Positions 16,447-25,692 are shown, counted from the first letter of the stretch. The stretch: 64,000 nt of DNA from Olavius algarvensis Delta 4 endosymbiont (GCA_905176665.1 CAJINA010000247.1:1-64000), one strand, 5' to 3'. Notes: generated by a model not told the origin, from the letters alone. Translations and numbers: made by a program.

Positions 16447-17167
16447 AACGGTGACGCTTTTTATCCAATGTATCATTGACGCGGTATTTCCCGAAGTCGC
16501 CGAAGCTATGGTGCGCGTCCTGGAGCGACTGGAAATCGATGTCGTCTGTCCGGGCGAGCAGACCTGCTGTGGTCAGCCGGCCTTCAATTCCGGTTACCAG
16601 GGCGAGGCCCGGGCGGCGGCCCGGCACTTCATGGAAGTATTTGGGGATGCCGAGACTATTGTGTGCCCCTCGGGTTCCTGCGTGAATATGGTGCGGCATC
16701 ACTACGGTGATCTTTTTAACGCAGATCCCCGGCTGAAAGCCCGGGCGATTGATATCGGTCAACGAACCTTTGAATTCACAGAGTTTCTGGTGGATGTCCT
16801 GGCATTGGATCAGGTCGACGCGCAATACGTTGGACGGGTGACTTATCATGATTCCTGCCACTTACTGCGGGGCCTGCAAATCGCCGAGCAGCCCCGGAAG
16901 CTGCTGGCAAATATAAAAGACCTGGAATTTGTAGAGATGCCCCAATCCGATCGCTGCTGTGGATTCGGCGGATCCTTTGCGGTTAAATACCCGGAGATAT
17001 CCACGGCCATGGTGGATGAGAAGGTGGCCAATATTGTGGCTTCCGGAGCGGATACGGTGACCGGATGCGATATGGGGTGTTTGATGAATATTCAGGGGCG
17101 GTTGAGTCGGGTTGGGTCGGATATTAAGGTGCGGCATATAGCGCAATTGCTGGCTGGAGGGTCCTAA
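16433..17167 (+). CDS. lutA: LutA-type CCG-domain iron-sulfur subunit of lactate dehydrogenase
   Basis: 244 residues, the size of LutA/LldE. The two CCG domains have motifs EQTCCGQPAFNSGY near residue 41 and DRCCGFGGSFAVKYPEIS near 177, plus SGSCVNM and a late GCDMGCLM. Such domains bind a non-cubane or 4Fe-4S cluster and take part in lactate oxidation with LutB and LutC. It overlaps the LarA-like gene by 14 bases. lutB follows only after a 346-base gap filled by a family A repeat, so this copy of the operon is physically split. Confidence 0.9.
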   Translation: MAKPKTVTLFIQCIIDAVFPEVAEAMVRVLERLEIDVVCPGEQTCCGQPAFNSGYQGEARAAARHFMEVFGDAETIVCPSGSCVNMVRHHYGDLFNADPRLKARAIDIGQRTFEFTEFLVDVLALDQVDAQYVGRVTYHDSCHLLRGLQIAEQPRKLLANIKDLEFVEMPQSDRCCGFGGSFAVKYPEISTAMVDEKVANIVASGADTVTGCDMGCLMNIQGRLSRVGSDIKVRHIAQLLAGGS

Positions 17168-17247
17168 TTCCATTGACGCTAAATCTTTCGTAGTAAATGG
17201 AAGGAAAGTAGTAATTGGTATCCATAAATGATTAATGAAGCGTTGTG

Positions 17248-17465
17248 TTACTTTTCTTGTGCGTACAAGAAAAGTAACCAAAAGAAAACGCCCATAAGAC
17301 ACGGCCCTGCGGGCTGCCCTGCGCTTCTCGGAAAGGGCGGGCGCTCTGAAACTCGCTGCGCTCGGACAGTCAGAGCGCCTTTGTCGCCCTTTCCTGCGAT
17401 GCTCGGCGCGTCTTAAAGGGAGCAGGTCAAAACCAATTAGATTGTTAAATCTTCTTGGGGGTGAA
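17248..17465 (+). repeat. Dispersed repeat family A, copy A2
   Basis: It starts with the 30-nt palindrome TTACTTTTCTTGT-GCGT-ACAAGAAAAGTAA (17248-17277). The shared GC-rich body follows to TCTTAAAGGG, then a tail AAACCAATTAGATTGTTAAATC. The variable loop differs from the other copies but keeps its own stem, GCTCTGA/TCAGAGC. It lies between lutA and lutB. Confidence 0.85.
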
Positions 17466-17513
17466 CCGAAAGCCATTCAGGCTTTATAGGCGTGTCGCGA
17501 TAGGTACTAAATT

Positions 17514-18944
17514 ATGGCAAAAATAAGAACGGAACATTACCGGCAGGAGGCAACTGAGGCGATTCAGGATGAAGTGCTGCAAAACGCGCTGGCCGATGTC
17601 CAGGGGCGGTTGGGCAAGGGGACGGCGGCCGCTTACCAGAATTTGCCCGAAGGGCCGGAACTGCGTTTCAAGGCGAATGATATCCGTATGCGGGCGGTTG
17701 AAAACCTGGACGTCCTTTTGGAAACGCTGGCCGACAATGTCCAGAAGAACGGCGGCCGGGTTTATTTCGCCCGGGACGGGGCGGATGCCGTGCGTTATTG
17801 CCTGGAGGTGGCCCGGCAACATGATGTCCGCCGGGTGGTCAAGGGCAAGTCCATGGTGACCGAAGAGGTCGGGCTCAATGAAGCGTTCGAGGATGCCGGT
17901 ATCGACGTTGCGGAAACCGACCTGGGCGAGTACATCATTCAACTGGCCGGTGAGGGGCCTTCGCATATCATCGCCCCGGCGATCCACAAGACCCGTCAGC
18001 AGGTGGGGCGCCTGTTTACCGAAAAACTGGGGATTCCCTATACCGAGGACCCTCCGACCCTGACCCAGGCAGCCCGCAAGGCTTTGCGGGAAAAATTTTT
18101 GGATGCGGATATGGGGATTTCCGGATGCAACCTGGCCTGCGCCGAAACCGGGCACATCACCACCGTATCAAATGAGGGCAACATCCGCATGTCCACCACC
18201 CTGCCTAAAGTGCATGTGGCCTTCATGGGCATGGAACGGGTGGTGGCCCGGCTGGAAGACCACGATGTGTTGTTCCGCCTGTTGGCCCGGGGCGCGGCCG
18301 CCCAGAACATGGCCGGGTATGTCAGCTACATCGGCGGTCCCCGGCAGCCCGGACAGGCCGACGGTCCGGAAGCGTTTCACCTGATCATCATCGACAACGG
18401 CCGCAGCCGCATATTGGCCGACGAGGAATTCCGGGAAATTCTCTGCTGTATACGCTGTGCGGCCTGCCTGAATGTCTGTCCGGTCTACGGCAAAATCGGT
18501 GGACATGCCTACGGATATCCTTACTCCGGGCCCATCGGCGCGGTGATCACGCCCCTGATGGTGGGGATCAACCGGGCCAAGGATCTTTGCCAGGGCGAGA
18601 CCCTGTGCGGAGCCTGCCAGGACGCCTGCCCGGTCAACATCAATATCCCCCGCATGCTGCTGGCTCTGCGGGCCAAACTGGCGGACGGAGATGCGGCCTG
18701 GGACGTGCGCCGGGCCGATCCGGTTGAAAAAGCGGTGGTTCGATTCTGGTCCTGGTTGATCCAAAGCCGCCCGGCCTACGATCTTTTTTTGAGGACCGGT
18801 GGTCTCGGACAGAAACTGCTGCCCCATGCGCAGGGACGAATTGGGAAGCTGCCGGGCCGGTTGGGTGGCTGGACAGCCGGTCGGGATATGCCGCCCCTGG
18901 CTTCCAAAAGCTTTGTGCGTAACTGGCGGGGACGCCGAAAATAG
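17514..18944 (+). CDS. lutB: LutB-type iron-sulfur/LUD subunit of lactate dehydrogenase
   Basis: 476 residues, normal for LutB/LldF. The LUD domain spans about residues 70-300. Two ferredoxin motifs follow, CCIRCAACLNVCPVYGKIGGH near 305 and LCGACQDACPVNINIP near 362. The C-terminal tail is helical, with LldF character. It accepts electrons in L-lactate oxidation together with LutA and LutC. The gene is ten bases ahead of lutC. Repeat A2 precedes it, so it may use its own promoter or rely on read-through. Confidence 0.9.
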   Translation: MAKIRTEHYRQEATEAIQDEVLQNALADVQGRLGKGTAAAYQNLPEGPELRFKANDIRMRAVENLDVLLETLADNVQKNGGRVYFARDGADAVRYCLEVARQHDVRRVVKGKSMVTEEVGLNEAFEDAGIDVAETDLGEYIIQLAGEGPSHIIAPAIHKTRQQVGRLFTEKLGIPYTEDPPTLTQAARKALREKFLDADMGISGCNLACAETGHITTVSNEGNIRMSTTLPKVHVAFMGMERVVARLEDHDVLFRLLARGAAAQNMAGYVSYIGGPRQPGQADGPEAFHLIIIDNGRSRILADEEFREILCCIRCAACLNVCPVYGKIGGHAYGYPYSGPIGAVITPLMVGINRAKDLCQGETLCGACQDACPVNINIPRMLLALRAKLADGDAAWDVRRADPVEKAVVRFWSWLIQSRPAYDLFLRTGGLGQKLLPHAQGRIGKLPGRLGGWTAGRDMPPLASKSFVRNWRGRRK

Positions 18945-18954
18945 AGAGTGAAAT

Positions 18955-19716
18955 ATGACTGCACGCCGACAATTTATGCATACCGTCCAGGCGGCTATAG
19001 GACGCCGGGGCACCAGAGCAAATCGATTTGAAGACATTTTTCCGGAGCCGGAAACCACCCGGGTTGCAGACCGCTTGAAAACACTTTCGAAACGGTCAAA
19101 AAAGCAGCAACTGGAGCTTCTGTCCCGGCTTACCGCACGCGGCCAACCTTTGAATCTAAAGGTCGTCGCGGTACCTGATCCCGGGGCCGCCGCTGAATTC
19201 ATTGCCGGCCTGGTACACGCCAGAGAACCGGAATGGGGCGGTAAAAAGCAGATTGCGGCCTGGCAGCATCCTTTGATTGCCCAATTGGAGCTTGAAAAGG
19301 TTCTGCAGCCGGATGGGATACCGGTCATGCTCGCCCCAGGCGACGGCTTACAAAACCAGTCGGAACCGGTTGGCCGGCACCGCGAGCAGGTGGTTGGATC
19401 TTTTATCGGGGTCACAGCGGCCGACTACTGTCTGGCGGATACAGCCACCCTGGTCATGCGCACCCGGCCCGGCCAGCCCCGCAGTACCTCCCTGGTGCCT
19501 TCCATCCACGTGGCGGTGATCAGGTTGAACCAGGTCCTGGCTGATCTGCAGGAGTTCTACACTGTCTTGCGGGGCGATCTTCAATCCGGCCGTGAAGGGC
19601 TCACCAACTGCCTGACCTTTATTTCCGGGCCGAGCAAAACCGGGGATATTGAGCTGGTTATGGTTCACGGGGCACATGGACCCCGGGAACTGAATATTGT
19701 CGTTGTCACCGGGTAG
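18955..19716 (+). CDS. lutC: LutC-type LUD-domain subunit of lactate dehydrogenase
   Basis: 253 residues: an N-terminal helical segment of about 90 residues, then a LUD domain (GVTAADYCLADTATLVMRT ... GAHGPRELNIVVV). It is longer than the LUD partner at 7008 because of that N-terminal part. It completes the LutABC set needed for lactate to pyruvate conversion, with a ten-base spacing to lutB. No T-run terminator follows. Confidence 0.9.
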   Translation: MTARRQFMHTVQAAIGRRGTRANRFEDIFPEPETTRVADRLKTLSKRSKKQQLELLSRLTARGQPLNLKVVAVPDPGAAAEFIAGLVHAREPEWGGKKQIAAWQHPLIAQLELEKVLQPDGIPVMLAPGDGLQNQSEPVGRHREQVVGSFIGVTAADYCLADTATLVMRTRPGQPRSTSLVPSIHVAVIRLNQVLADLQEFYTVLRGDLQSGREGLTNCLTFISGPSKTGDIELVMVHGAHGPRELNIVVVTG

Positions 19717-20008
19717 CCATACCCACAGCGGCCCCGACCAGGCCCTGATCTGCCCGATTCGGTTCTTTTTCCCAAATCCCTCTTAGTGGGCCAATGATTC
19801 ATAGTATAGAACGGGCTGTAGCAGATTCACTACACCAATGGTTGTAGGGATTGGGCCGCATGTCGGCAATGGATACAGTGCCTTGATTTACACTATGATT
19901 CAGGTGGTTTGAATGGATACCGGGAATGACGATCAGGTTCTGCAGAAATGGTATGCCAATTGCTTATCAATAACCCTGAAATGAACTGGTGACTGCTAAG
20001 GAGGTGGC
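19717..20008 (+). other. Intergenic region, probable promoter of the acyl-CoA synthetase operon
   Basis: No gene seen. It holds an imperfect dyad CTACACCAATGGTTGTAG (about 19830-19847). GG and GC ten bases apart (19854/19866) recall a sigma-54 promoter, but the -12 part (CGGCA) is poor. AAGGAGG lies directly before the next ATG. Confidence 0.3.
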
Positions 20009-21568
20009 ATGGAACGATTCAACAATCCCGATGTGATAATTACCGCGGCCATGGCCGGACACGCTCGCTGGCGCGGCGGTAAAACGGCTGTGGTGTGCGG
20101 CGACAAACGCTTGACCTGGGATGCGTTCAACCGGCGTCTCAACCGGGTGGCCAACGGGCTGATCCGCCGGGGACTCAAGCAAGGCGACAAGGTCAGCATG
20201 CTGATGACCAACAGTATCGAAATGGTGGAAATCCTGTTCGGGACGGTCAAGGCCGGGGGCGTTATCGTGCCCTTGTCGGCCATGGTGCCCGGAGACTCGC
20301 TGGCGCGCATGATCGACAACTCGGATTCCCGTTTCCTGTTTGTTGCCGATAAATTGATCTCGGAAATAGAGCCCCACCGCCCCGGCTTCAAAAATATTGC
20401 TGCGGACGGTTTCTTCGCGGTGGGTGCGGTTCCGGAAGGGTGGCGGGATTACGAACAGTGGCTGGCCGACAGTTCTGAAACCGAAGTCTACATTGAGCTC
20501 ACTTACGAAGACCCCTTCAACATCATGTACACATCCGGCACCACCGGTGTGCCCAAGGGGATCCTGCACACCCATCACAACCGATTTCATTTTGCCGCCA
20601 TGTTCGCCATCGACTTTCGGATCGATTCCGCCGCGCGGAACCTGGTGACCACTTCGCTCTACGCCAACGGCACCTGGCTGACTTTTTTACCGACCATGTT
20701 CGTGGGCGGCACGTTGGTCATCATGCCCCAGTTTGACACAGTCGAGTGCCTGCGCCTGATCCAGGACGAGAAATGCACCCACACCTTTATGGTACCCACC
20801 CAGTTGAATATGCTGAACGAACTGCCGGCGTTCGACCAGTACGATCTGAGTTCCATGAACGTGTGGCTATCTGCCGGGTCCCCGTTGCTGAAACAGGAAA
20901 AAGAAAGCATCATTGAACGCTTTCCAGGTGAACTCATTGAGCTCTGGGGCCTGACCGAAGGTGTCGCCACCACGCTCAAGCCTGAGGATATGCAGGCCAA
21001 AATGGGGTCCATTGGATTGCCGCCGGTAGGCTGGGATGTCGGCATCATTGATGATGACGGTAACCGTTTGCCGTCCGGGGAAATAGGGGAGATCATCGCC
21101 TTCAGTTCATTTCTCATGCCGGAATACTATAAACTGCCGGACAAGACCGCCGAGGCCATCTGGCGCGATGAACAGGGCAAGACCTTCTTGAAAACCGGCG
21201 ATATGGGTAAAATCGATGAAGATGGTTTCCTGTACATCCTGGACCGTAAAAAGGACATGATCATTTCCGGCGGGATCAATATCTTCGCCAGCGATATCGA
21301 AGAGGTGCTGGCCAAACACCCCGGTGTACAAGGCAGCACCGTCATTGGCGTCCCGCACAAAAAATGGGGCGAGACACCCGTGGCCCTGGTCGTGCTTTAT
21401 CCGGGTGAGTCGGCCACCGCAGAGGAGATCACCCAGTGGCTCAACTCGCAACTGGCCAAGTTTCAACGCGTGTCCCAGGTCATTATCTGGGACGATTTTC
21501 CACGCAACGCCATGGGAAAAATTCTGAAGAAGGAACTACGGGATGAATATGCCCAGGCCCTACCGTAA
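20009..21568 (+). CDS. AMP-forming acyl-CoA synthetase (fatty-acid-CoA ligase type)
   Basis: 519 residues. The adenylation motifs are IMYTSGTTGVPKGILHTHHN (P-loop), ELWGLTEGV, TGDMGKIDEDGFLYILDRKKDMIISGGINIFASDIEEVL and NAMGKILKKELR with the catalytic lysine. It activates a medium/long-chain or aromatic acid with ATP and CoA. It is the first gene of a likely operon with an SDR (23 bases on) and a thiolase, together resembling a beta-oxidation-like degradation set without an acyl-CoA dehydrogenase or hydratase in the window. Confidence 0.88.
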   Translation: MERFNNPDVIITAAMAGHARWRGGKTAVVCGDKRLTWDAFNRRLNRVANGLIRRGLKQGDKVSMLMTNSIEMVEILFGTVKAGGVIVPLSAMVPGDSLARMIDNSDSRFLFVADKLISEIEPHRPGFKNIAADGFFAVGAVPEGWRDYEQWLADSSETEVYIELTYEDPFNIMYTSGTTGVPKGILHTHHNRFHFAAMFAIDFRIDSAARNLVTTSLYANGTWLTFLPTMFVGGTLVIMPQFDTVECLRLIQDEKCTHTFMVPTQLNMLNELPAFDQYDLSSMNVWLSAGSPLLKQEKESIIERFPGELIELWGLTEGVATTLKPEDMQAKMGSIGLPPVGWDVGIIDDDGNRLPSGEIGEIIAFSSFLMPEYYKLPDKTAEAIWRDEQGKTFLKTGDMGKIDEDGFLYILDRKKDMIISGGINIFASDIEEVLAKHPGVQGSTVIGVPHKKWGETPVALVVLYPGESATAEEITQWLNSQLAKFQRVSQVIIWDDFPRNAMGKILKKELRDEYAQALP

Positions 21569-21591
21569 CATCATCAGGAAGGAGACTTTAT

Positions 21592-22377
21592 ATGTTGGAG
21601 ATTAAAGATTCTGTAGCCGTCATTACCGGTGGCGCCAGTGGACTTGGTCTATCGATCGCGCATTACTGGGTAGAACAAGGCGGCAAGGTCGTGCTCGGTG
21701 ATGTGGCTGAATCAGCCTTAACCGAAGCTCAGGCGAAACTGTCGGGTGACGTGGCCACTGTCGTCTGCGATGTTACCAAAGAAGCCGATTGTACCAGATT
21801 GGCCGAGACAGCCATTGCGGAATTCGGGAAAATCAATTTGGTGGCGCCCTTTGCCGGGATTATCATGGATGGCCTGATGTTGTCCACGGACAGAGAAACC
21901 GGTAAGGTGAAAAAGAAGATGTCCCTGGAACAGTTCCAGAAAGTCGTCGACATCAACTTGACGGGCGTGTTCCTGACCGTCCGTGAAACCGTCGAGCAGA
22001 TGATCAATCATGACTGCCGGGGCCTTATCTGCCTGGTCTCGTCTACCGGCTCGCTGGGAACCGCCGGACAGATCAACTACTCTTCCACCAAGGCAGCCAT
22101 GTCGGTCATGCCCAAAGTGCTGACCGCGGAATTTTTCCGGCGCGGATTTGCCGACCGGATCCGCTGTGTGGCTATTGCGCCGGGTTATTGCGCCACCCCG
22201 ATTCTAGAAAACATGAACCAGGCCGCCCTGGATAAAATTCTCAAGGATGTGCCCATCAGGCGCTTGATCGATCCCCAGGAACTCGCCTCCCTGGCGGGTG
22301 AACTCTATCGCAACGAAGCCCTGGCCGGAGATGTTTTCTATATTCACGGGGGGCTGCGCCTGGGCTCCCGAGGATAA
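21592..22377 (+). CDS. Short-chain dehydrogenase/reductase
   Basis: 261 residues, classical SDR. The cofactor motif TGGASGLGLSIA is at residues 13-24, and D37 after the second strand favours NAD. The catalytic Ser lies in VSSTGS and the Tyr/Lys pair in YSSTK. The usual NNAG motif is replaced by APFAG. The C-terminal part (YIHGGLRLGSRG) is intact. A 3-hydroxyacyl-CoA dehydrogenase role is inferred from its position between an acyl-CoA synthetase and a thiolase. An AGGAG ribosome site is present. Confidence 0.87.
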   Translation: MLEIKDSVAVITGGASGLGLSIAHYWVEQGGKVVLGDVAESALTEAQAKLSGDVATVVCDVTKEADCTRLAETAIAEFGKINLVAPFAGIIMDGLMLSTDRETGKVKKKMSLEQFQKVVDINLTGVFLTVRETVEQMINHDCRGLICLVSSTGSLGTAGQINYSSTKAAMSVMPKVLTAEFFRRGFADRIRCVAIAPGYCATPILENMNQAALDKILKDVPIRRLIDPQELASLAGELYRNEALAGDVFYIHGGLRLGSRG

Positions 22378-22499
22378 CTGTTGCCGCACCAAAAGCTGCC
22401 CCTTATGGTGAGGCCCAAGTGGAAATATAAGGAGCTTTAGAACATACCGGCCCTTGGTTTAAATTTAGTGTATGCATATAAATCGAAAAGAAGAGGTGT

Positions 22500-23768
22500 A
22501 TGATGAGTAACGTAAGTATTATTGGCGCGTACAATACCAAATTCGGCGCGTTCGTGGAAAAGAACCGGGAAACCCGGGAAATTAAGGATACCAAGTCCTA
22601 CTATGAACTTCTGGTGGAGGCCGGGCAGGGCGCCTTGGAAGATGCCGGCCTGCAGCCCGAAGAGATTGACGGCATCTGGGTGGGGTCTTGCTCACCCTCC
22701 ATGTTCCTGAACCAGGAGCATGTCGGCCCTCTGGGGGTGGAGGTGGCCCCGGAAGCCTTTCGTTTTTTACCGACCAGCCGTACCGAAGGCGCCTGCGCCT
22801 CTTCTTCGGTGGCGCTCTACAACGCGGTATACGGGATTGAATCCGGCCGGTTTAAACGGGTCCTGGTGATCGGCGTGGAGAAGATGAACCTGCTCAGCAC
22901 CGGCGATATGACCCATGTCCTGGCCTGCAGCTCCCACTGGCCCACCGAGGGCGCCAAGGGCATGACCTTTCCCGGGCTGTTCGCCGAATATGCCAAGGGT
23001 TACCAGGCCCACTACAAATTTGCAGATGAAGAACTCCAGCACATGCTGGCCTCGGTGGCCGCCTTGTGCTATCGCAACGGTATCCAGAATCCTTTGGCGC
23101 ATTTCGGACCGGGGAGCCCCCCGGAGAAAATGGGGCTGGTTACCGCTGATGCCATCATGGACCTGCCGGAAGCGGGCAGAGGCGGTAACCCGATGATCGC
23201 CCCCCCGCTGCGCCTGCATGACTGCTCTTTGGTGACCGATGGGGCGGCGGCCCTGGTGTTGTCCGCCGCCGATGACGTGCGCGGCAAAGACCGGGTTGTA
23301 GAAATTGCCGGCATCGGCATGACCACTGAACGACTGCCTATCGACGTGCGTCCGAACATGCATGAACTGGTGGCCGGCAAAAAGGCGGTGGCCCAGTCTT
23401 TTGCCGAAGCCGGGATTACCATTGACGATGTTGATTTCGCCGAGGTGCACGACTGTTTCACCATCAACCAGATCCTGAGTGTTGAAGCCCTGGGGCTTTC
23501 TGAAGATGGCCGTGGTGGGCATGATTTTGTAGACGGGCGTTATACCCCTGAAGATAAGTGCCCAATTAACCTCTCAGGCGGTTTGAAATCCAAAGGTCAC
23601 CCGGTCGGGGCTACCGGCGCCTCCATGCATGCACTGGCCTACAAACAGTTGATCGGTGAACCCATCGGCGTGATGCCTGCCAAGGGCGCACCGGAGATCG
23701 GCGTTGTTTTCAATGTGGGCGGGTCGGCGGTTACCAATTGTGCGACGACGCTGCGCCGACTCCAATAA
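22500..23768 (+). CDS. Thiolase (acetyl-CoA acetyltransferase/SCP-x type)
   Basis: 422 residues; the start may also be the adjacent ATG at 22503. The nucleophilic cysteine lies in TEGACASSSVALYNAV (about residue 97), with the conserved EVHDCFTINQ and SGGLKSKGHPVGATGASM (catalytic His) further on. The C-terminus VVFNVGGSAVTNCATTL fits SCP2/archaeal-type thiolases rather than the FadA type. It would cleave 3-ketoacyl-CoA or condense acyl-CoAs. It closes the CoA-ligase/SDR/thiolase set. AAGAGG provides the ribosome site. A family A repeat begins 14 bases after its stop codon. Confidence 0.88.
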   Translation: MMSNVSIIGAYNTKFGAFVEKNRETREIKDTKSYYELLVEAGQGALEDAGLQPEEIDGIWVGSCSPSMFLNQEHVGPLGVEVAPEAFRFLPTSRTEGACASSSVALYNAVYGIESGRFKRVLVIGVEKMNLLSTGDMTHVLACSSHWPTEGAKGMTFPGLFAEYAKGYQAHYKFADEELQHMLASVAALCYRNGIQNPLAHFGPGSPPEKMGLVTADAIMDLPEAGRGGNPMIAPPLRLHDCSLVTDGAAALVLSAADDVRGKDRVVEIAGIGMTTERLPIDVRPNMHELVAGKKAVAQSFAEAGITIDDVDFAEVHDCFTINQILSVEALGLSEDGRGGHDFVDGRYTPEDKCPINLSGGLKSKGHPVGATGASMHALAYKQLIGEPIGVMPAKGAPEIGVVFNVGGSAVTNCATTLRRLQ

Positions 23769-23781
23769 TTGAACCCGGCTA

Positions 23782-24155
23782 TAGTTCAGATCTAAACCCT
23801 CCACCCCTGGTTGAGGACCGGAAGGGTTCCAATAAGCCGGTGAGAATCTACATCACTAAGTTTGGTCTGATATTATACTTAACTCTCTGTTATTATATTG
23901 AATCATCTTATTACTTTTCTTGTGCGTACAAGAAAAGTAACCAAAAGAAAACGCCCATAAGACGCGGCCCTGCGGGCTGCCCTGTGCTTCTCGGAAAGGG
24001 CGCGCTCAGCACAACTCGCTGCGCTCAAACAAGCACTTCGCTTGTCTCGCCCTTTCCTGCGATGCTCGGCGCGGCTTAAAGGGGAAGTCAAAAACCAAAA
24101 TCAAGGACAGCCCCTTTTGAGAGGCTCACTGATGCCTCCCGCTTCGAGGTTGTGC
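23782..24155 (+). repeat. Dispersed repeat family A, copy A3 with upstream module
   Basis: The 30-nt palindrome TTACTTTTCTTGT-GCGT-ACAAGAAAAGTAA is at 23911-23940, followed by the GC-rich body and tail. Upstream, AGTTCAGATCTAAACC and the following GAGGACC-rich stretch match the sequence in front of copy A4 (from 59258), which makes the full element about 370 bases. The variable stem here is ACAAGC/GCTTGT. The in-frame translation running through it is not a gene. Confidence 0.85.
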
Positions 24156-24195
24156 ATTACTGGCCGGCTTTCTCCTTCTCCAAGAAAGAAATCAA

Positions 24196-24341
24196 TAGAG
24201 CCCATCTCAAAAAAGAGATTTTGGTTTAAAATCAAGGCGGCAGCGAATATCAAACCGGAAGAATACTGCAGTATTTTGAGGATTTGATATGAGCTCCCAA
24301 CGCCGAGTTTGAGCCAAAAGAATTGTTTGAGATGGAGTCTA
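24196..24341. repeat. Palindromic repeat family B, copy B1
   Basis: A near-palindrome of 146 bases. TAGAGCCCATCTCAAA on the left pairs with TTTGAGATGGAGTCTA on the right. Inner pairs are GGTTTAAAATC/GAGTTTGAGCC, ATATCAAA/TTTGATAT and a central AATACTGCAGTATT. It ends two bases from the stop codon of the minus-strand binding protein gene (24344), where it could act as a 3' hairpin or terminator. Confidence 0.85.
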
Positions 24342-24343
24342 GA

Positions 24344-25585
24344 TTACTTCGCGCGTGCCCTGAGAATCTCAGCTTCCGAGCGCCAGATCTCCGACCCTTT
24401 GAACTCCATGAGTTCATGGTAAATCGGAAAAGGGTAGCGGGGGTCATCGGCGACTTTCCCGAAGTAGGCCGAGCAGCTTAGCTGGTTGTCAACTTTGCGG
24501 AAAAAGAAGCGTCCGCGGGTTGTATCGATGGTCAGTCCATGCAGGGCGTCTTTGACCGCGGCGGTATCAATTTTGCCGGCCTTGGCGACGCCCTGTTTCA
24601 AGGTATAGACCGCATCGTAGAGCAGGACAGCCCAGTCACTGGGATAGCGATCGAATTTGGCCCGGTACGCATTGACAAAAGCGGTCATGCGGGGATTGTC
24701 CATGTGCGCGAAGAATGGCGCCCGGCAGCGTCCGTAGATTCCACGGCGAATACTGCGGGCTTGCTTGGCCAGTTCGGTCACGCTGACCAACCCCCCCGGG
24801 TAAGCCACGTCCTTGAACAGCCGATAATCCCGGCAATCCCGCATCCAAAAAGCATTGTCCGCCCCGGCAATGGAGCCGAGCACAAAGTCCGGCTTCTGGG
24901 CCAGGATATCGACAATAAACGAATTAAAACGCGTCTGCCCCAGGCGCGGCCAGTATGTCTCCGTCAGCGTGATGCCCGGTGCGATCGCCCGCAACTGGTC
25001 GACCTGGACCTCCTGGCTGGAACGCCCCCAGGCATAGTCAGAGGCAATGGTCACGTACCGGGCCCAGCCCTTTTCCCGGGCCAGAGCCGCGATGCCGGTC
25101 ACCACCGCTTTGGACATCATGTAGGTGTTGGGTACCACGGAATAGGTATAGGGACTGGGATCGAGCCGGGTAATGTTCTCCGAGTTGCTGATCGGGGCGA
25201 TATGGAGAATTCGAGCACTGCGGCAGATCGGCTTGATCGCCAGGGCGCAGGCGCTGGAGTATGTTCCGATAATGCAACGGACCCCATGTTTTTCGATCAG
25301 GGCCCGGGCAACTTTTTGGGCTGTAGCGGGCCGGGTTTGGGTATCCCTTATAAACAACTCGATGGGGTGCTTGCCCAGCAACCCGCCCTGGGCATTGATT
25401 TCATTGACGGCGATTTCCAGCCCTTCGGCGGCTTCTTTGCAATAGGGGGCGCCGGTACCGGTAAGCCCCAAGGCAACGCCCAGGGGATAAGGTGTCGCTG
25501 CAAAGGTGTTCCCTGTGTAAAGGAATACCAGCAGCGCAAGCAGCCACCCGAAGCTACATGTATTCGTTGAACGTTTCTTCTGCAT
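24344..25585 (-). CDS. ABC-type branched-chain-amino-acid/urea-family substrate-binding protein
   Basis: 413 residues from the start at 25585, chosen because GGGAGGA precedes it; a longer frame to 25672 is possible. The signal peptide is MQKKR...LLALLVFLYTGNTFAA, cut near residue 30. The rest is a type I periplasmic fold (YPLGVALGLTGTGAPYCKEAAEGLEIAVNEINAQGGLLGKHPIEL...), as in LivJ/AmiC/UrtA proteins. No ABC permease or ATPase gene is near. Instead it sits 117 bases after dctM of a TRAP system, on the same strand. It may serve an ABC transporter encoded elsewhere or act as a sensor protein. Confidence 0.85.
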   Translation of the reverse strand: MQKKRSTNTCSFGWLLALLVFLYTGNTFAATPYPLGVALGLTGTGAPYCKEAAEGLEIAVNEINAQGGLLGKHPIELFIRDTQTRPATAQKVARALIEKHGVRCIIGTYSSACALAIKPICRSARILHIAPISNSENITRLDPSPYTYSVVPNTYMMSKAVVTGIAALAREKGWARYVTIASDYAWGRSSQEVQVDQLRAIAPGITLTETYWPRLGQTRFNSFIVDILAQKPDFVLGSIAGADNAFWMRDCRDYRLFKDVAYPGGLVSVTELAKQARSIRRGIYGRCRAPFFAHMDNPRMTAFVNAYRAKFDRYPSDWAVLLYDAVYTLKQGVAKAGKIDTAAVKDALHGLTIDTTRGRFFFRKVDNQLSCSAYFGKVADDPRYPFPIYHELMEFKGSEIWRSEAEILRARAK

Positions 25586-25665
25586 GACGGGTCCTCCCGA
25601 TACCTTCCCATAAAGAGCGAAGGTGAAAACCCGAACTGTCCGGCTCGACAACCGCATACTGCGGA

Positions 25666-25692
25666 CCGTCACCCACCGGTGGCGGGTGACGG
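25666..25692 (-). other. Intercistronic hairpin between dctM and the binding-protein gene
   Basis: CCGTCACCC (25666-25674) pairs perfectly with GGGTGACGG (25684-25692) around a nine-base loop. It starts just after the dctM stop on the minus strand. No T-run follows, so it is more likely an mRNA processing or stability element than a terminator. Confidence 0.5.

Noticed and set aside
17228-17416. Short frame translating KSNQKKTPI...GPAGCPALLGKGG, also at 23738-24079 and 59372-59641
   Set aside because: These are translations of the family A repeat. Their similarity comes from the DNA repeat and they contain its hairpins.
19854-19867. Possible sigma-54 promoter before the acyl-CoA synthetase at 20009
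   Set aside because: GG and GC have the right spacing, but the -12 element (CGGCA) and the -24 flank are poor compared with the two strong sites at 29970 and 34113.
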